This document shows positions 23,382 to 43,966 of a stretch of 64,000 nucleotides of DNA, piece after piece (the stretch's first letter is position 1; every line of letters starts with the position of its first letter). The DNA lies in assembly GCA_946811695.1 (NCBI GenBank), contig OX328124.1:31619648-31683647 (forward strand). Reading direction: 5' to 3'. The notes below the pieces were generated by a model, which was not told the origin of the DNA, made no database searches, and was given only the letters and a program-made list of their open reading frames with translations. Both the position numbers and the translations under genes were made by a program. The stretch comes from Gonocerus acuteangulatus. Its lineage: Eukaryota > Arthropoda > Insecta > Hemiptera > Coreidae.

Positions 23382-23694
23382 GGCCGCCACATGGGGGGGA
23401 CAACCGGGTACAGTTGTCCCGGGCCCGGGCACCGTGGGGGCCCGGGTCGATCCTCGCTAATTGGAAAAAAAAGTACCGAAAGTGACCTTTGCAGCACCGA
23501 TTGTCGGCTTTTATTCTCATTTTGCTCAAAACTCAAGATGAAAATAATTTTAAAATGCCCAAAGTCCTATAGCTAAGTACTAGAATTTTCATTCTGGCTC
23601 TGAGAAGTGGGGGCACGGCTGTGAGAAGTGGGGGCCCGTGATCTGGTCCCGGGCCCGGCTCTGAGATGTGGCGGCCCTGGGGTAAGAACCACTG
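23382..23694. mobile_element. GC-rich hAT-like non-autonomous element (candidate)
   Basis: The right end, read on the minus strand, starts CAGTGGTTCTTACCCCAGGG, a typical hAT terminus. GGGCCGCCACAT near that end (minus) is matched by GGGCCGCCACAT at 23383-23394 (plus), and both sides carry CCCGGGCCCGGG-type palindromes. The GC-rich ends contrast with the AT-rich flanks. The left terminus is degenerate and I saw no clear 8-bp duplication. Confidence 0.4.
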
Positions 23695-23875
23695 AAATTC
23701 ACCACGTCAAAGATTTTCTTCATAGTCGAAATGCTGTTCAAACCGCGAGTAACATCAATGTTGTTTAGGGCGAAGAAAACATCAGTGAATGTACAACGCA
23801 GCGATGGTTTAAAACATTTGGTCTTGGAGATTTTAATATCGAAGCCAAGGAAGGTCGTGAAAGGCCAAGGGCGTA
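23695..23875 (+). pseudogene. mariner transposase N-terminal fragment
   Basis: Translated pieces read HHVKDFLHSRNAVQTASNIN, a stop, then GEENISECTTQRWFKTFGLG and DFNIEAKEGRERP. This is the two-helix-turn-helix DNA-binding part of mariner transposases (compare RWF..F..GDF.ie). It has an internal stop and no catalytic domain. Confidence 0.7.
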
Positions 23876-23877
23876 TA

Positions 23878-23927
23878 TAAGGGGTGGGCTGAGGGGGCTC
23901 CAGCCCCGCCCCCCCCCCAATTTTGAG

Positions 23928-23974
<47 letters not shown>

Positions 23975-23986
23975 TATATATATATA

Positions 23987-24030
<44 letters not shown>
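23878..24030. repeat. Dispersed-repeat start plus (TA)n/(TAAT)n array
   Basis: GGGCGTATATAAGGGGTGGG and GCTGAGGGGGCT…CAGCCCC recall the start of the repeat at 14085. An alternating AT/TTAAT microsatellite of about 90 bases follows. Confidence 0.7.
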
Positions 24031-24503
24031 TGTGTGTGTAGAGGTCTTGCGTCATAAGCGGGTTTCCTTCCTATTACGGGAGAGATGAAACGCGTCAAAA
24101 TGTAAATGGTGGTTCCAATGATTGCTTTTAGCCTAACAAAAACAATATGCTTTATAAGATTGTCTGTAACAATTCAGATTACACTAACTTTTAATGCATA
24201 ATGCCCATTTTTAAATAATTTAAACCGTAACACAGTAAGAATTGTAATTATTATTAATTAGCCATTCTAGTAATCCGACATGCAACATTATTAATTTAGC
24301 AATCGACAAATTCCTAGAATTTTTCTATTTCTATGTTCTTCCTCTTTGGTATAAGACATTATTATCGATTTCTCAACTGATTACATCTTCTGATAAGCTC
24401 AAATATTACCATGTACCTTGATAAATATTTGATAAAATCGGCTGCTTTCGGTTATGTAAAAAGGCAGTTTTTGCGATTTAACCCAGGCTGATTGCTTATA
24501 AAA

Positions 24504-27500
24504 ATGTTCAGAAATTCATTAGAGTCTATTAAGTACCATCAAGGAGATTTAGAAATACTGGACCAACTCTTATTGCCTCTTGATTCGACTTATAAAAAGA
24601 TAGTTACTGTTGAAGATGGTTGGGAAGCAATTCATAGCATGCAGGTATTGCTCAAAATTAGGAAATTTCCACCACTGTCAGTAGGCCCACATTTTGGCAC
24701 AAAAAGTTTTCAAATGATTTTTGAACCTTTTATGGGCTATTGACTTCCTTTTTCAAATAAATGTAGATTTATTGTACTCTCAATATAAACTAATTGTAAA
24801 TACTTCTTTTCTATAGTCCTCCACAATGATTTAAATAATTATTGTTGTCGTATTATGTGCTACCAACAACCAATACATCATTCACTTATTATGTGCGAAA
24901 ATAGACAAAATTTATGCTTTAAATAAGTTTTGTCTGCAGAAGTGTAGACCTATTTTTTTAAAATCTGTTATGAGACATTTAATCCTTTTTTTTTTTCTTT
25001 GAATATTTATTGTCGGTGGGGAAAACTCAATAAATATGTAATTATAATTACATATTTAATCCGTCGATTCATACTTAAGTATATTAATTTAGAGAGAATG
25101 CTTGTTCGTTATTATACTTTATCTGAACATTTATAACAAATATTTTAGAGCGGGCCTTATTCTTCTGCTTTTAAATGAGAATTTTAAGAAATTGTTTTTG
25201 GATAGAGTTTCCCTGGATAGGAATGTGCAGATTTCAATAAGCTTTTGTGATGTAGAAAAAAATATAAACCCTCTTTCTTCGTTATGCATCTTTTTAACAT
25301 TACTCATTTTATTATGCGTATTAAAAAAATAAACAAATAATGTCTTGTAAGGCATGTATCTGGAACATGTTGATGAGATAGTGAAATGTCTTCTTGTTAA
25401 TGCTGAGAGTATGAATGTGTCAGGTCTACCATTAAGCAACGGAAATATTGTCATTCTTTAATCCTGTGGCTTGAAGACCTTATATCCCCTGATGAACTGA
25501 GGGTTCAATTTAATAGAATTTGCCTGCTGTTTAATTATTAAATGAGACCTGTATAGATCAATTATAAATGACAAACTCCAAGCACAAGGCTAAATTTACC
25601 AATTGTTTATTATGCAAGACTGACGTAATTAAGATATGGCTTAATTTATCTAAAAAGTAATATCCTTGTAAAAAAGAGAAGCTTTAAATTAATTTAAAAA
25701 AAAGGAAGGCAAAATGAGAGCTGTATTGACTAGGAAAAAAATGGATATTTTATTCTGAGGCTTAATATGGCACAATTTCTTCATAAATCTCCTAATTGGT
25801 TTTGATATAGAAAATTAATGACTTGCCATATTCTAGACTATAAATCAGATTATAATTCTCTCAAACCAATAAATATCATTAGCCATATATATTAATAAAA
25901 TCTAAATCATGAAAGCAACTTTGAGGGAAAACAAGCATCTAACTTTGAGATGATAAGCTACTGAGATGAAATTAGTTATGACGGAGAGTACAACTTGAAA
26001 AGATGTTAATATTTTTTTTTTAAGTGAAAACATTTATAAAATTTTAGAAGATATTTAGGAATGAATACATAAAGATAATTGCATCTAAAAGACAAAACAC
26101 AATTTGGATACCAGTTGAAAATAAGAAACAGAAACAAAATGTGCTCACAAACATAAATATAAGATGTGTGCAATTTTAATTTTGTACTAAACTACTTGTT
26201 GCTGGTAGCTACAGATTTTTGTTTGGCCCAAAACTGAAAGATTAGAACCTAATTCATTATTCTATATTTTTGGGATGTACTATATTTTTTGTCTGGCTGA
26301 TATGGCTCATAGAAATATTTGGATAAATGTTTTACATTGGCATTCCCTGAGATCATCTATTATTTATAGCTAATCACACACTTCCTGACTTATGTAAATT
26401 TAAAGCTCTGTTCGGACATAAAGTTAAGACTTTGTTGGGGATACAAGGTGACTATAGAGTACAGCGATTGCACCAGATAAGTTATTTAAAAATCTCACTA
26501 ATTTAAGAAGATCATGATGACTGCATTTAATATTCTACTGAAATAAGCAGTCCTGTAACAGGCCACAAGGATCCAGAGGGGCAGATACTGTAGAGGTATC
26601 TGATTCTTGGCCCTATAGCACACAAGGGAGATAATGTGGTCAGTAGTATGCTCCGGCCACCTGATTTTCTCTTTGCAGATATCCATTAATAAATTAATTA
26701 AAAGCTGGGTGGGCTTATGGACGGTCTGGGACCCGAAATCCAGCTCTCAACGACAATACTAGAAGATAAAATATTCTATCAAACCGAGTTTTGATCTCAA
26801 GCCCTCCAGTACATTAATCGAGTGGTCTGCCACTGAGCTAACCTCGCCCCCCAATGGCAAGGGGGGGGCCCCATTCAATCTATAACTTTATAATTAAATT
26901 TTAAAAAATGCCACATTTTTACAAAAAATATATTCCATGATTTCATGCACTTGGCTTTTTTTTAGGTGAGAGGTGCTCCTGCTATAGCCATTGTTGGTTG
27001 TTTGAGTGTAGCTGTCGAATTGTATCGAAGTTCCTTTGATAGCAAAGAAGCTCTTCATCAAGAAGTGAAGTCTAAACTTGATTATTTAGTTACTTCCAGG
27101 CCAACAGCAGTGAATTTGGCTAAAGAAGCTGAAAAGTTTTGCAAATATTCCGAAGTCATGTTAGGAGATAGTAAAATTACCACTGAAGAAATGAGAAAGA
27201 AGTAAGTCAGATTTAGTCATAAGCATCATTTGCTTGGATGATAATCATTAATATTTGATAGAAGTACTCTTATATTGCCTGAGATCAAATAGGTTTCCCC
27301 ATTAGGGAGGGTAACCAACCTATGACGTTGAACTAATGTCTCAATCCACAGCTGCTGACTGGAATACAATTCTGAATTAATTATAATGGATGCTAAAATG
27401 TATTTATTTATTTAAATTTTAATATCCATTATTATTAACTAAGAATTTTAGACGGGTTATCTATAGGTGACCACCTTTTTCTAGTGAGGATAGGGCTGAT

Positions 27501-30500
27501 GCCTTTTCTTTTTTCTAAAGAAAAGCCACCAACCCATAGTGGGAGTCGAACCCACAACCCTTGGCACGGAGTGTTAAGTGCTCATGGTCACTGGGCCTCC
27601 TCTAGTGACCCTAATCAGATTAATGAGCAGACCTGGGACATAACCCATTAAGAAAACTATGTTTTTGATTAGAACTTGGCTACAGAAAAACTCAACTTAA
27701 AATTTCCTTGAGGAATTTACTAAGTTTATTGAAAAATTGGGCATAAAAACTTCTTATTAATTCTTTCTGTTCTTCGGTGTCTCTCCCCAACGTTGTCCAA
27801 TATTCGCAAGTTATATTTCGCCTGACTTTTCAGGCTTCTTCCCCATAGGATCGCAGGAGCTGTATGCTAATTCAGGATAGCTCCTGCCATTCTACACCGT
27901 TAATTTCTTATTTCAATTGTTTAACTTACCTTTAATAATTCAGCTTTTTCTAGAGGAGTTATCTTCCTTTTTTGTAAGAAAGGCCACCACCCGCAGAGGG
28001 AATCGAACCCACAACCCTACGCACGGAGTGTTAATGCTGTAACACTTTTGACTATATTGCCTCCGATTTTTAAATTAGATAATTTAAGTATGTGAAAATA
28101 ACTTTTAATGGATTCGTATCCTGGTATGAGTTTTGCTTATTTCAAAATTTATGTGAAGTGTAGCAGGGATTTATTTTTGTAGTGGCTAGACATCTTTTTT
28201 TATTCTAAGATTAAATATAATTCACAGGAAGAAATATATGAGGCATTCCCGACACAAGGGCAAACTCACCAAGTGCAGTTTTAGAGAAACCCCTCGGTTT
28301 TTTCTATGTGTATTTTGAGTATTATACAAAGGTGAACCCATCAAATTGTACCTACTACACTGTGTGCTGTTAATGAACGAGACAAAAATAAAACATCAAC
28401 TAGCAACTTTGCATTCATTTTCCACTCATACCCTATAACATTGAAGCACTACATTTTTTAAATAATTGACTTCTTATATAAAAAGGCTTAGTGAAAGTGT
28501 TTTTCTATTAATCATCAAGAAATTCTCCACATTATCTTTTTTTTATTTATTTATTTTTTTCAGCCTTATAAAATCAATTGAAAGTCTACTTGATAAAGAT
28601 ATATCTGACAATAAAGCAATAGGGAAGTATGGGGGTGAAGCAATAATGAGTGAAAATAGAAATTCATTGGTCAACGTCCTCACTCATTGTAACACTGGCT
28701 CCCTAGCGACTGCTGGTTATGGAACTGCATTAGGAGTCATAAGGCATCTCCATGAAAATTCTCACATAGGTAATAATTTAACTATGAAATTTATTTATGA
28801 AAAATAAATACATTATTTTATTAATTATGCGGATTGAATAAAAATAGTTTTATTGGCCTACTTCATAAATCATGTTAGATTCTTTCTAAGGGTTGAAGAC
28901 TGTCTGAGAAAATGTAGAGATTACTTTTTTCTTCTATTGAAGGTTCAATAATTTTCAATCTCAATTTTTTGTTAATTTTTAGGTAGAGTGTACTGCACTG
29001 AGACTAGGCCTTATCTCCAAGGCGCTAGATTGACTGCATTTGAACTTGTTTATGAACGCATTCCTAGCACGTTGATTTGTGATAGTGCTGTAGCAGCTTT
29101 GTTTAAAAACACAAAAATTGCAGCCGTTGTTGTTGGTGCTGATAGAGTTGCAGCTAATGGAGATACAGCAAACAAAATTGGAACTTATCAAGTAATTATG
29201 TTTATTTTTTCTCCGGTTATGTTACTTATGAAAAAATTAAATCTATGCTAATAGCCTTTTTGAAATGAACAGATTCCACTAAATTCAAAATGATAAAACC
29301 AAGATATATCATCCCTACTATGTCAAGCTATCAAATATGCAAATCGGAGCAAACTAGAGACATGTTCTATCCATTGACGAAGTAATATGTTGAAAAATGG
29401 TCTTATTTGATACTTTATTTAAGGTATTAAAGGATATTCTAAAGGGGTTAGAGTTTCGACAATTTTCAGCAAGCCGTATCGTCCACAATCCAAGAGCAAA
29501 GTTTCATATCTAAAATACGAGATTTCTCATATTCAATATTTTGGCTTGGCAGGAACGATATATTCTCTGATTAAGTAAGCAATATCTTTTTATATTCATG
29601 TCTACTGGGTATTTTTTTATTTTACAGAAGTGATCATTTTTTTTCTACAATGGTATTTATCATTTATATAAAAATTGGATCCTTTAGTTTTCTAATTAAT
29701 ATAGTATAATTCAAATCGTTTATTTTCAATTATTTTATTAAAGATAAGTTGTGGAGTCTAATAAGGTTTATCTCTGTTTCTATATTAGTCACACAAAAAT
29801 ATAAAATCCCTCATAGGGCCTTCCCGCGCCTATTCTCTGTCAAGATTGAGAAATCGAACATTTTATCCTGCTATTCTCCCAAGACTCCATTACGCCATGT
29901 TATGCTTTAGGACAAAATGCTGCTAATGAATATGTAGAAATATATATAGAGAAATATATGGCAAAAATGTATTAGTGAGAGGCTAGTGCGGCGGTGGTTT
30001 GAACAATTTCGAGCGGGAAACCACAAGCTTGAAGACGAGCCTTGTACCAGTCGACCAACAGAACTCGACGACGAACTCCTGCAGGCTACTGTAGACAAAA
30101 AATCCTATTGTAAAAGTCGAAGAGCTAGCAGAAAAACTTGGATTGACACATTCTAAAGTGCACCAACATTACTTATACATTACTGATGTATATCAAAAAG
30201 GATCACAAACACATCTTGTGCTACCAGACAATTTTATAATAGTAATTTATTTATTAATATACAAAAACTGTACAAATAAAAATAAAATTCCACTAAAAAG
30301 AACTATTTAATTCGTCATTGGGGTAATTTAACAAATATTTTTCTTCTAGATCGCAGTATTGGCAAAACAACATGATGTTCCATTTTATGTTTGTGCTCCA
30401 CTTAGTTCTATTGACTTTAAGATAAAGTCAGGGGAAGACATTTTAATAGAAGAGCGACCAGAGAAAGAAATGTCAAACATTGGTGACAAAAGAATAGCTG

Positions 30501-30813
30501 CACCAGGTAAAGTAGTTTATTATTTCCCTTAAAAAAATAAATAAGTGCACCGTTTATGTTTATCTAAAAAAATATATCAGGATATATATAAATAAAACTT
30601 TATCAGGATATTCCTCATTACGAACCATAATGAGTTTAAAATGTTTTAGAAGGTTCAAAGGGTGATTACAATTTTTTTTTCTTATTTTTTTAAGGAATTG
30701 AATGCTGGAATCCTGCTTTTGATGTGACACCAGCATCATTGATTACTGGCATTGTTACGGAAAAAGGTACTGTCCTGCCTGAAAATCTCATTCAGTTGAA
30801 ACAAAATGCATAG
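24504..30813 (+). CDS. MRI1: Methylthioribose-1-phosphate isomerase, complete six-exon gene
   Basis: This enzyme (EC 5.3.1.23; bacterial MtnA) converts 5-methylthioribose-1-phosphate to 5-methylthioribulose-1-phosphate in the methionine salvage pathway, in the cytosol. Exons: 24504-24644, 26966-27201, 28564-28769, 28983-29191, 30350-30506 and 30695-30813. All junctions are GT-AG and in phase, giving 355 residues, the usual length for the family. Family landmarks include [20 protein letters not shown] near the N-terminus, [10 protein letters not shown] opening exon two, [20 protein letters not shown] with the catalytic cysteine at residue 168, and [20 protein letters not shown] with the catalytic aspartate at 248. 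[11 protein letters not shown] and NPAFDVTP follow near the C-terminus. The start is the first ATG of the open frame, at 24504. SINE and mariner debris fill the introns. Nothing suggests loss of function. Confidence 0.97.
25455..26551. other. MRI1 intron 1, AT-rich
   Basis: Within the 2.3-kb first intron of MRI1 I see no exon or element apart from the family B SINE at its right. Confidence 0.5.
26552..26853 (-). repeat. tRNA-headed SINE, family B, near full length
   Basis: Minus strand: GGGGGGCGAGGTTAGCTCAG (box A) and then a degenerate box B. The body runs through CCGGAGCATACTACTGACCA, GAATCAGATACCTCTACAGT and GGCCTGTTACAGGACT. Same family as 48547-48852. Confidence 0.85.
27420..27603 (-). 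repeat. tRNA-headed SINE, family C
   Basis: Minus strand: GGAGGCCCAGTGACCATGAG, box B GGGTTCGACTCCCAC, and a GTGGCTTTTCTTTAG linker. It then has the core GGTGGTCACCTATAGATAAC and a tail ending near AATAATAATGGATATT. It matches 54502-54690. Confidence 0.82.
27826..27895 (-). other. Hammerhead-like hairpin array in a dispersed repeat
   Basis: Minus strand: hairpin GCAGGAGCT…AGCTCCTGC (9-bp stem), then GGGGAAGAA, then hairpin GCCTGA-AAAG-TCAGGC, then GAAAT. This is the hammerhead layout of stem I, core, stem II and GAAA, but with the CUGAUGA core degenerated to GGGAAGAA. It is probably an inactive relic. Confidence 0.35.
27945..28072 (-). repeat. tRNA-headed SINE, family C, partial
   Basis: Minus strand: CACTCCGTGCGTAGGGTTGT then box B GGGTTCGATTCCC and the GGTGGCCTTTCTTAC linker. 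The tail is missing. Confidence 0.7.
29970..30190 (+). pseudogene. mariner transposase N-terminal fragment, frameshifted
   Basis: One frame reads [20 protein letters not shown] then [19 protein letters not shown]. Another frame continues [20 protein letters not shown]. Together these are the paired helix-turn-helix region of a mariner transposase, split by a frameshift near 30100. No DDD catalytic domain follows. It lies in the fourth MRI1 intron. Confidence 0.78.
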
Positions 30814-32187
30814 AAGAATTCTCGCACTAGTTTATGGCCAACGATATACCACAACTACTAGACAAGACTGAAATTCAGATTATTTTAGATAAATATTTTA
30901 GGTATTTCAAATTAATTTTATAATATATTTATATATTTTTTATTAATTTTACAATATCACCATTGAAATGAAGAACAAAGTATATGTTGTAGAATTCTGC
31001 TAGTAAATTTTTAATTATATTATTAATCATGGCATTATTTACTACTTTATTTCCAATTACGACACATTTAATTTGAAACAATAGCAAATTCCATCTTCCC
31101 ACAAAGCAAAATGGTTAGAAAAAATTAAAAAAAAAAAAAAAAAAAAAATTAAGAAGAGAGTTTTTGTATAATTAGAAATACTCTCTACAACTGAAATGTG
31201 AGGCGTAATGTTTTTTTTTTTTAAGTCATTTACTTTAAGAGCCAATTGTAACATAATCAATTGAGACTTGTAATAGAACACTTAAAAATATGTAGATATT
31301 TATTTATGTGTCATGTGTATTAGATGTTTCAGAATATATTAAAAAAAAAAATTAATACTATCTGATGTGTTCAATTCATCAGCTCCCTAAAGAAAAAAAC
31401 AAAGATTTCTAGAAGAATCTATATTGGAGATTTTTGCTTGTTCTTTGACAGCCTTTTTCTGCTAAAAAAATTAAAATAAGAAAAAAAAAAGCAAATACAA
31501 TTTTAAGCTAGATTAATAAAGGATAAAAAATGGTTCTAACACATTTTGTAAGTACACTGGACTTTTATATATTTTCTAAAATATCTCAAAAACTGTTACA
31601 AAATCTTGGTATGAGAAAGTGGAACATTTGAAAGCCTAATATTTCCTACAAAATAGATAGAGGTGTAAATTTTGACAGAACGTCTCACTAAGATAGCTGC
31701 TTGAATTATTGGAAGTGTTTATTTTTCTTTCCCTCCTCCTTTAAGGCAAAATAAGTATAAGATGAAAACAATCTTAACACAGATCCTAAAAATCACTTTT
31801 CTAGTCCTCGATGCAAATTTTGACCTAACCAAAACAATTTCAAAAGTGTTCTTTTCACAGCATTCAGCATCTTTATCAGTTTCTTTTTCTTTGGTTTCTA
31901 TTTTTTTTTTTTTTTTTTTTTTTTTTTTGGGGGGGGGGATCATTAAATTAGTTCACCATTATAACAATTTATTTAAATGTTAATATTCAGTTATAAATAA
32001 CACAGATTTTTATATCGGGGATATCTTAGCCCAGCTTCAACCAATCTGGGAATTAACGAAGGAATAAGGCAACACAAAATATACTATTACAGTGTAGTGC
32101 TAATATCCTCAGCAGCCACAAAAATACACAAAACAAAAACTAATGTTGTATGGTTGAGACAAAGTTGGAAATCTCTTTTTTTCATAT
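30814..32187. other. 3' flank of MRI1
   Basis: AT-rich, with A- and T-runs at about 31125-31150 and 31902-31938 (T-run followed by nine Gs). No gene is seen. The open frames here mirror the homopolymers. Confidence 0.5.
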
Positions 32188-32322
32188 TTACATCACTAAC
32201 TGTTTGTTCGACAATCCGAATTTGGCGGACAATTTTTTAACACTTTCACCTTTTTCTTTACGGTTTATAATGGTTAATTTTTGTTCTAAAGTTAACACGA
32301 CGTGTTTTCTTTTTTGAGCCAT
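32188..32322 (-). pseudogene. pogo/Tigger-like transposase N-terminal helix-turn-helix
   Basis: The frame starts with ATG at 32322 and stops at 32188. It reads MAQKRKHVVLTLEQKLTIIN then RKEKGESVKKLSAKFGLSNK, the Psq/CENP-B-type DNA-binding domain of pogo-superfamily transposases. Only 44 residues remain. It lies 450 bases inside the pogo-type terminus at 32710-32776. Confidence 0.75.
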
Positions 32323-32707
32323 TTTAATTTTTATGTAACATGTATGTACTCGAGTGAAGAGTTAAAGCCCAACTGAGGAAATATTTCCTTGGTGGGCTAA
32401 CAGCCCAGAAGGGGATTCATTAAAAGACGTGAAAACGTTTCAGTTCCAAGAATATGAAATAAATTGAGGAGCTTCCAGAAATATGGAATCATCACATTCT
32501 TCCGAAAACTGCGCTGTTTTTCCATTTGTTGGTTTACAATGTACGTAATTAATTTAAATTCCTATTTATGTACATAATCGTCATCATATACATACAAATA
32601 TTTAATGCATAATTATGAAATCAAATGTTTTAGTTGATAAAAATAAAAATAATGCAATAAATATGTTTGTATGTACGTAATATTTATAGAAGGAATAAAA
32701 ATAAAAA

Positions 32708-32776
32708 TTCCTCCATCGAGACCCCGGTTAACTGGAATCCCGGATAATAGAGTCCCAGATAATGGCGGCCCTACTG
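32708..32776 (-). mobile_element. pogo/Tigger-type terminal repeat
   Basis: Minus strand: CAGTAGGGCCGCCATTATCT, then GGGACTCTATTATCCGGGAT and GTTAACCGGGGTCTCGATGG. This is the typical start of Tigger-like elements, next to a TA dinucleotide at 32777-32778. With the HTH frame at 32188-32322 it marks the 5' portion of one minus-strand element; the catalytic part and far terminus are not seen. Confidence 0.7.
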
Positions 32777-33057
32777 TATTTGTAAAGAAATGTTGGGTAA
32801 GAATATGGAGGTTAGGAGGAGGCAGATAGGAAGGTTTCAGGAGGCTTGGAGACGGATGGTTGAAATGGAAATTTAGGAAGAGGAAAATACCTGGGTGGAG
32901 CTGAAGTTTGTGGCACAGAACCGAGTGTGGTAAATGTCCTTTGTTGCAGTCAAACTCCATGTGATTAAAAGAAATACGACATATAGGTTAGTATTAATTT
33001 TCAAGTTAATAAATTAAATCAAATATAGAAGATATGTGTTTTTAAAAACAATTTTGA

Positions 33058-33063
33058 TTTATT
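33058..33063 (-). terminator. Candidate polyadenylation signal
   Basis: AATAAA on the minus strand, about 120 bases after the stop codon of the Ser/Lys-rich gene. Confidence 0.4.
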
Positions 33064-33181
33064 CGAGGTTTACTGTGCTTGCAGTCATTATCTCAGAAGA
33101 TCTTTAGATCTTCAGCACATTAGCATTGTGATTTCTTATCACTTCTCTTAGGTTGTTATCCTTCTCGAATGCTTTCATACA

Positions 33182-42242
<9,061 letters not shown>

Positions 42243-42752
42243 CTAAATGCTATGAACTAGAACTAGTTAACCCAAACATGAATTATCACATGACCTTAAT
42301 AAAAATATTCACTACCACATTTCAATTTTTGAGGTATTCATCAGTAACAAATTTGACTAACATCTATAAGCACTAAATTGATAGTAGCACTAAATAACTA
42401 CTAGTACCATTTCGTTACACACAAATAAGTTAACTATAATTATTAATATTTAGTATTCTAAACTAGGTTAAGGCTATGAATAACATGTGTTGTGCCTATT
42501 TGCTTTTGTTAAATATTTTTTTACTATCAGCTAATTTCATAATCAAAGTTATTTAATTATAAGGATATATAAAATATATTTTTAAACTTTATACATAGAT
42601 AGTTATCAATATGTAAATAATCTAAACAATTAATTTCTAGTATTATGTTAAAATTAAACAATAAAGTTATATTTCTATAATATATTGCATGTGATAAAAT
42701 CCATTTATCTTTTCAGTGGAAAACATTTTTGATATTCTTATTTACTAAATGG

Positions 42753-42917
42753 GCTCTACCCCCACATGTGCTCAATGTGACGCTGCTCCACTCACTGTGG
42801 AACAAATCCTCACCCAATGCCACCAATTTAAGAAGAGAAAAAAGTGGATGTTACCATGAAATTTATCCAAACTATTGGAAGAAAATTTTAGCCAACTACT
42901 CAATATTGTAAATTTTT
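42753..42917 (+). pseudogene. LINE ORF2 C-terminal fragment (zinc-knuckle tail)
   Basis: The frame at 42753 reads MGSTPTCAQCDAAPLTVEQI then LTQCHQFKKRKKW before a stop. This is the C-x2-C…C tail of I/Jockey-type LINEs. Another frame continues NLSKLLEENFSQLLNIVNF. It is degenerate and 5'-truncated. Confidence 0.7.
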
Positions 42918-43080
42918 GAAAGATGTAAATTGGTACTGTCACATATAATTTATAAGAACACAGCTAATGAATTCAGTAGAAGTAGTATTAGCCAATAAAT
43001 AAATACATTTTTTATATTAATCAAAGTATTTTTTACATTAAATTTACAGGAAATTTACAAACTATTTGGAAAGTAGTATA

Positions 43081-43490
43081 ATGTATGTTTGGACGAGGTT
43101 TACTGCGTTCACTCGGGGGTGTTTTGTAAGAAAACCAGGAAAGCCTTAACCCTATCCTAACTGGAGTCAAGGCGCTACTTGCCCTCCCAGAACTGCTGAC
43201 TTCCCTAGCAGTTGGGAGGTGCCGAGCTCCCCCCCCCCATATAGTTAATTGCTAAAGTAGTCTCCCCCTCCTCTCTCATTTACCTCTTCCCTACGTCTGC
43301 CTTCTCCAGTGGTTCGACCTAGAGTCTATATAGGAGGGGGGAAGCTTTAGCTTCCTTTCACCACAAAATGTTGGGGGAATTAACGTTTTGCGACAAGAGA
43401 GCTAGAGATACGATTTTTGTGACAAGATAAAAGGGTTGGGCTTGCAGGTTCCACTACTATTTCACATTTGTCGACAACAAGGAGAGCCGG
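43081..43490. repeat. GC-richer repeat-like block
   Basis: Base composition differs from its neighbours, with C-runs at about 43231-43240 and a GGGAGG/CCTCCC-rich centre. It has no open frame or recognised family and abuts the A-family SINE on its right. Confidence 0.35.
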
Positions 43491-43671
43491 GGTCTCCCGT
43501 GGTCGGGGTCCGCTAGTGGCTAGCGCGCTAGATTCATAAGCGGGAGATGGTGGGTTCGATCCCCACCGGTGCCAGAAATTTTCTCATCTCAGGGCTCGCT
43601 GAGAAAATTCGTGGCTGCACCCTGGATTTCGGCGCTAATAGCCAAAAAAAAAAAAAAAAAAAAAAAAAAAG
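43491..43671 (+). repeat. tRNA(Met-like)-headed SINE, family A
   Basis: GGTCTCCCGTGG, then a small insertion and GCTAGTGGCTAGCGCGCTAG. Box B is GGTTCGATCCCCACC, the body is CTCAGGGCTCGCTGAGAAAA / GGCTGCACCCTGGATT, and the tail is TCGGCGCTAATAGCC, ending directly in 26 As. The GATGCGCCGT half of the tail hairpin is missing. Confidence 0.9.
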
Positions 43672-43740
43672 GAGGGCCTATTTTATTTATTAACTCTTTT
43701 TTATTACTTTTCTTTTCTCTTTATATTATTTGTTATTTAT

Positions 43741-43966
43741 TTATGATCGTTTACAGCATTTTTTATATGTACCACACATTTTCAGGAGTTCGATCACTTC
43801 GTCAATAGCATGCTGACAATTTTTAAGAGCCTCTGGTACATTCCGAGGTTTATTTAGCTGCCTGAATCTTGTTTCATACTCCGGGCATTCCTCTATTAAA
43901 TGGCTTATCGTTGAAACTTGAGAGTATGGATCACATAGAGGTGGAGGATCTCTTTTAATGAGATGA
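43741..43966 (-). pseudogene. LINE ORF2 C-terminal fragment
   Basis: The minus-strand frame reads HLIKRDPPPLCDPYSQVSTI, SHLIEECPEYETRFRQLNKP, then RNVPEALKNCQHAIDEVIEL and a stop at 43741. The C…H-x4-C cluster and following helices are the C-terminus of a different I/Jockey-type LINE from that at 5764. The frame is intact for about 74 codons but lacks all enzymatic domains. Confidence 0.75.

Noticed and set aside
23589..24098. 169-residue minus-strand open frame
   Set aside because: It runs through a (TA)n array, a dispersed repeat and the GC-rich hAT-like element; no domain is seen.
32613..32960. 115-residue minus-strand open frame rich in Pro/His
   Set aside because: It overlaps the pogo terminal repeat and has no recognisable domain.
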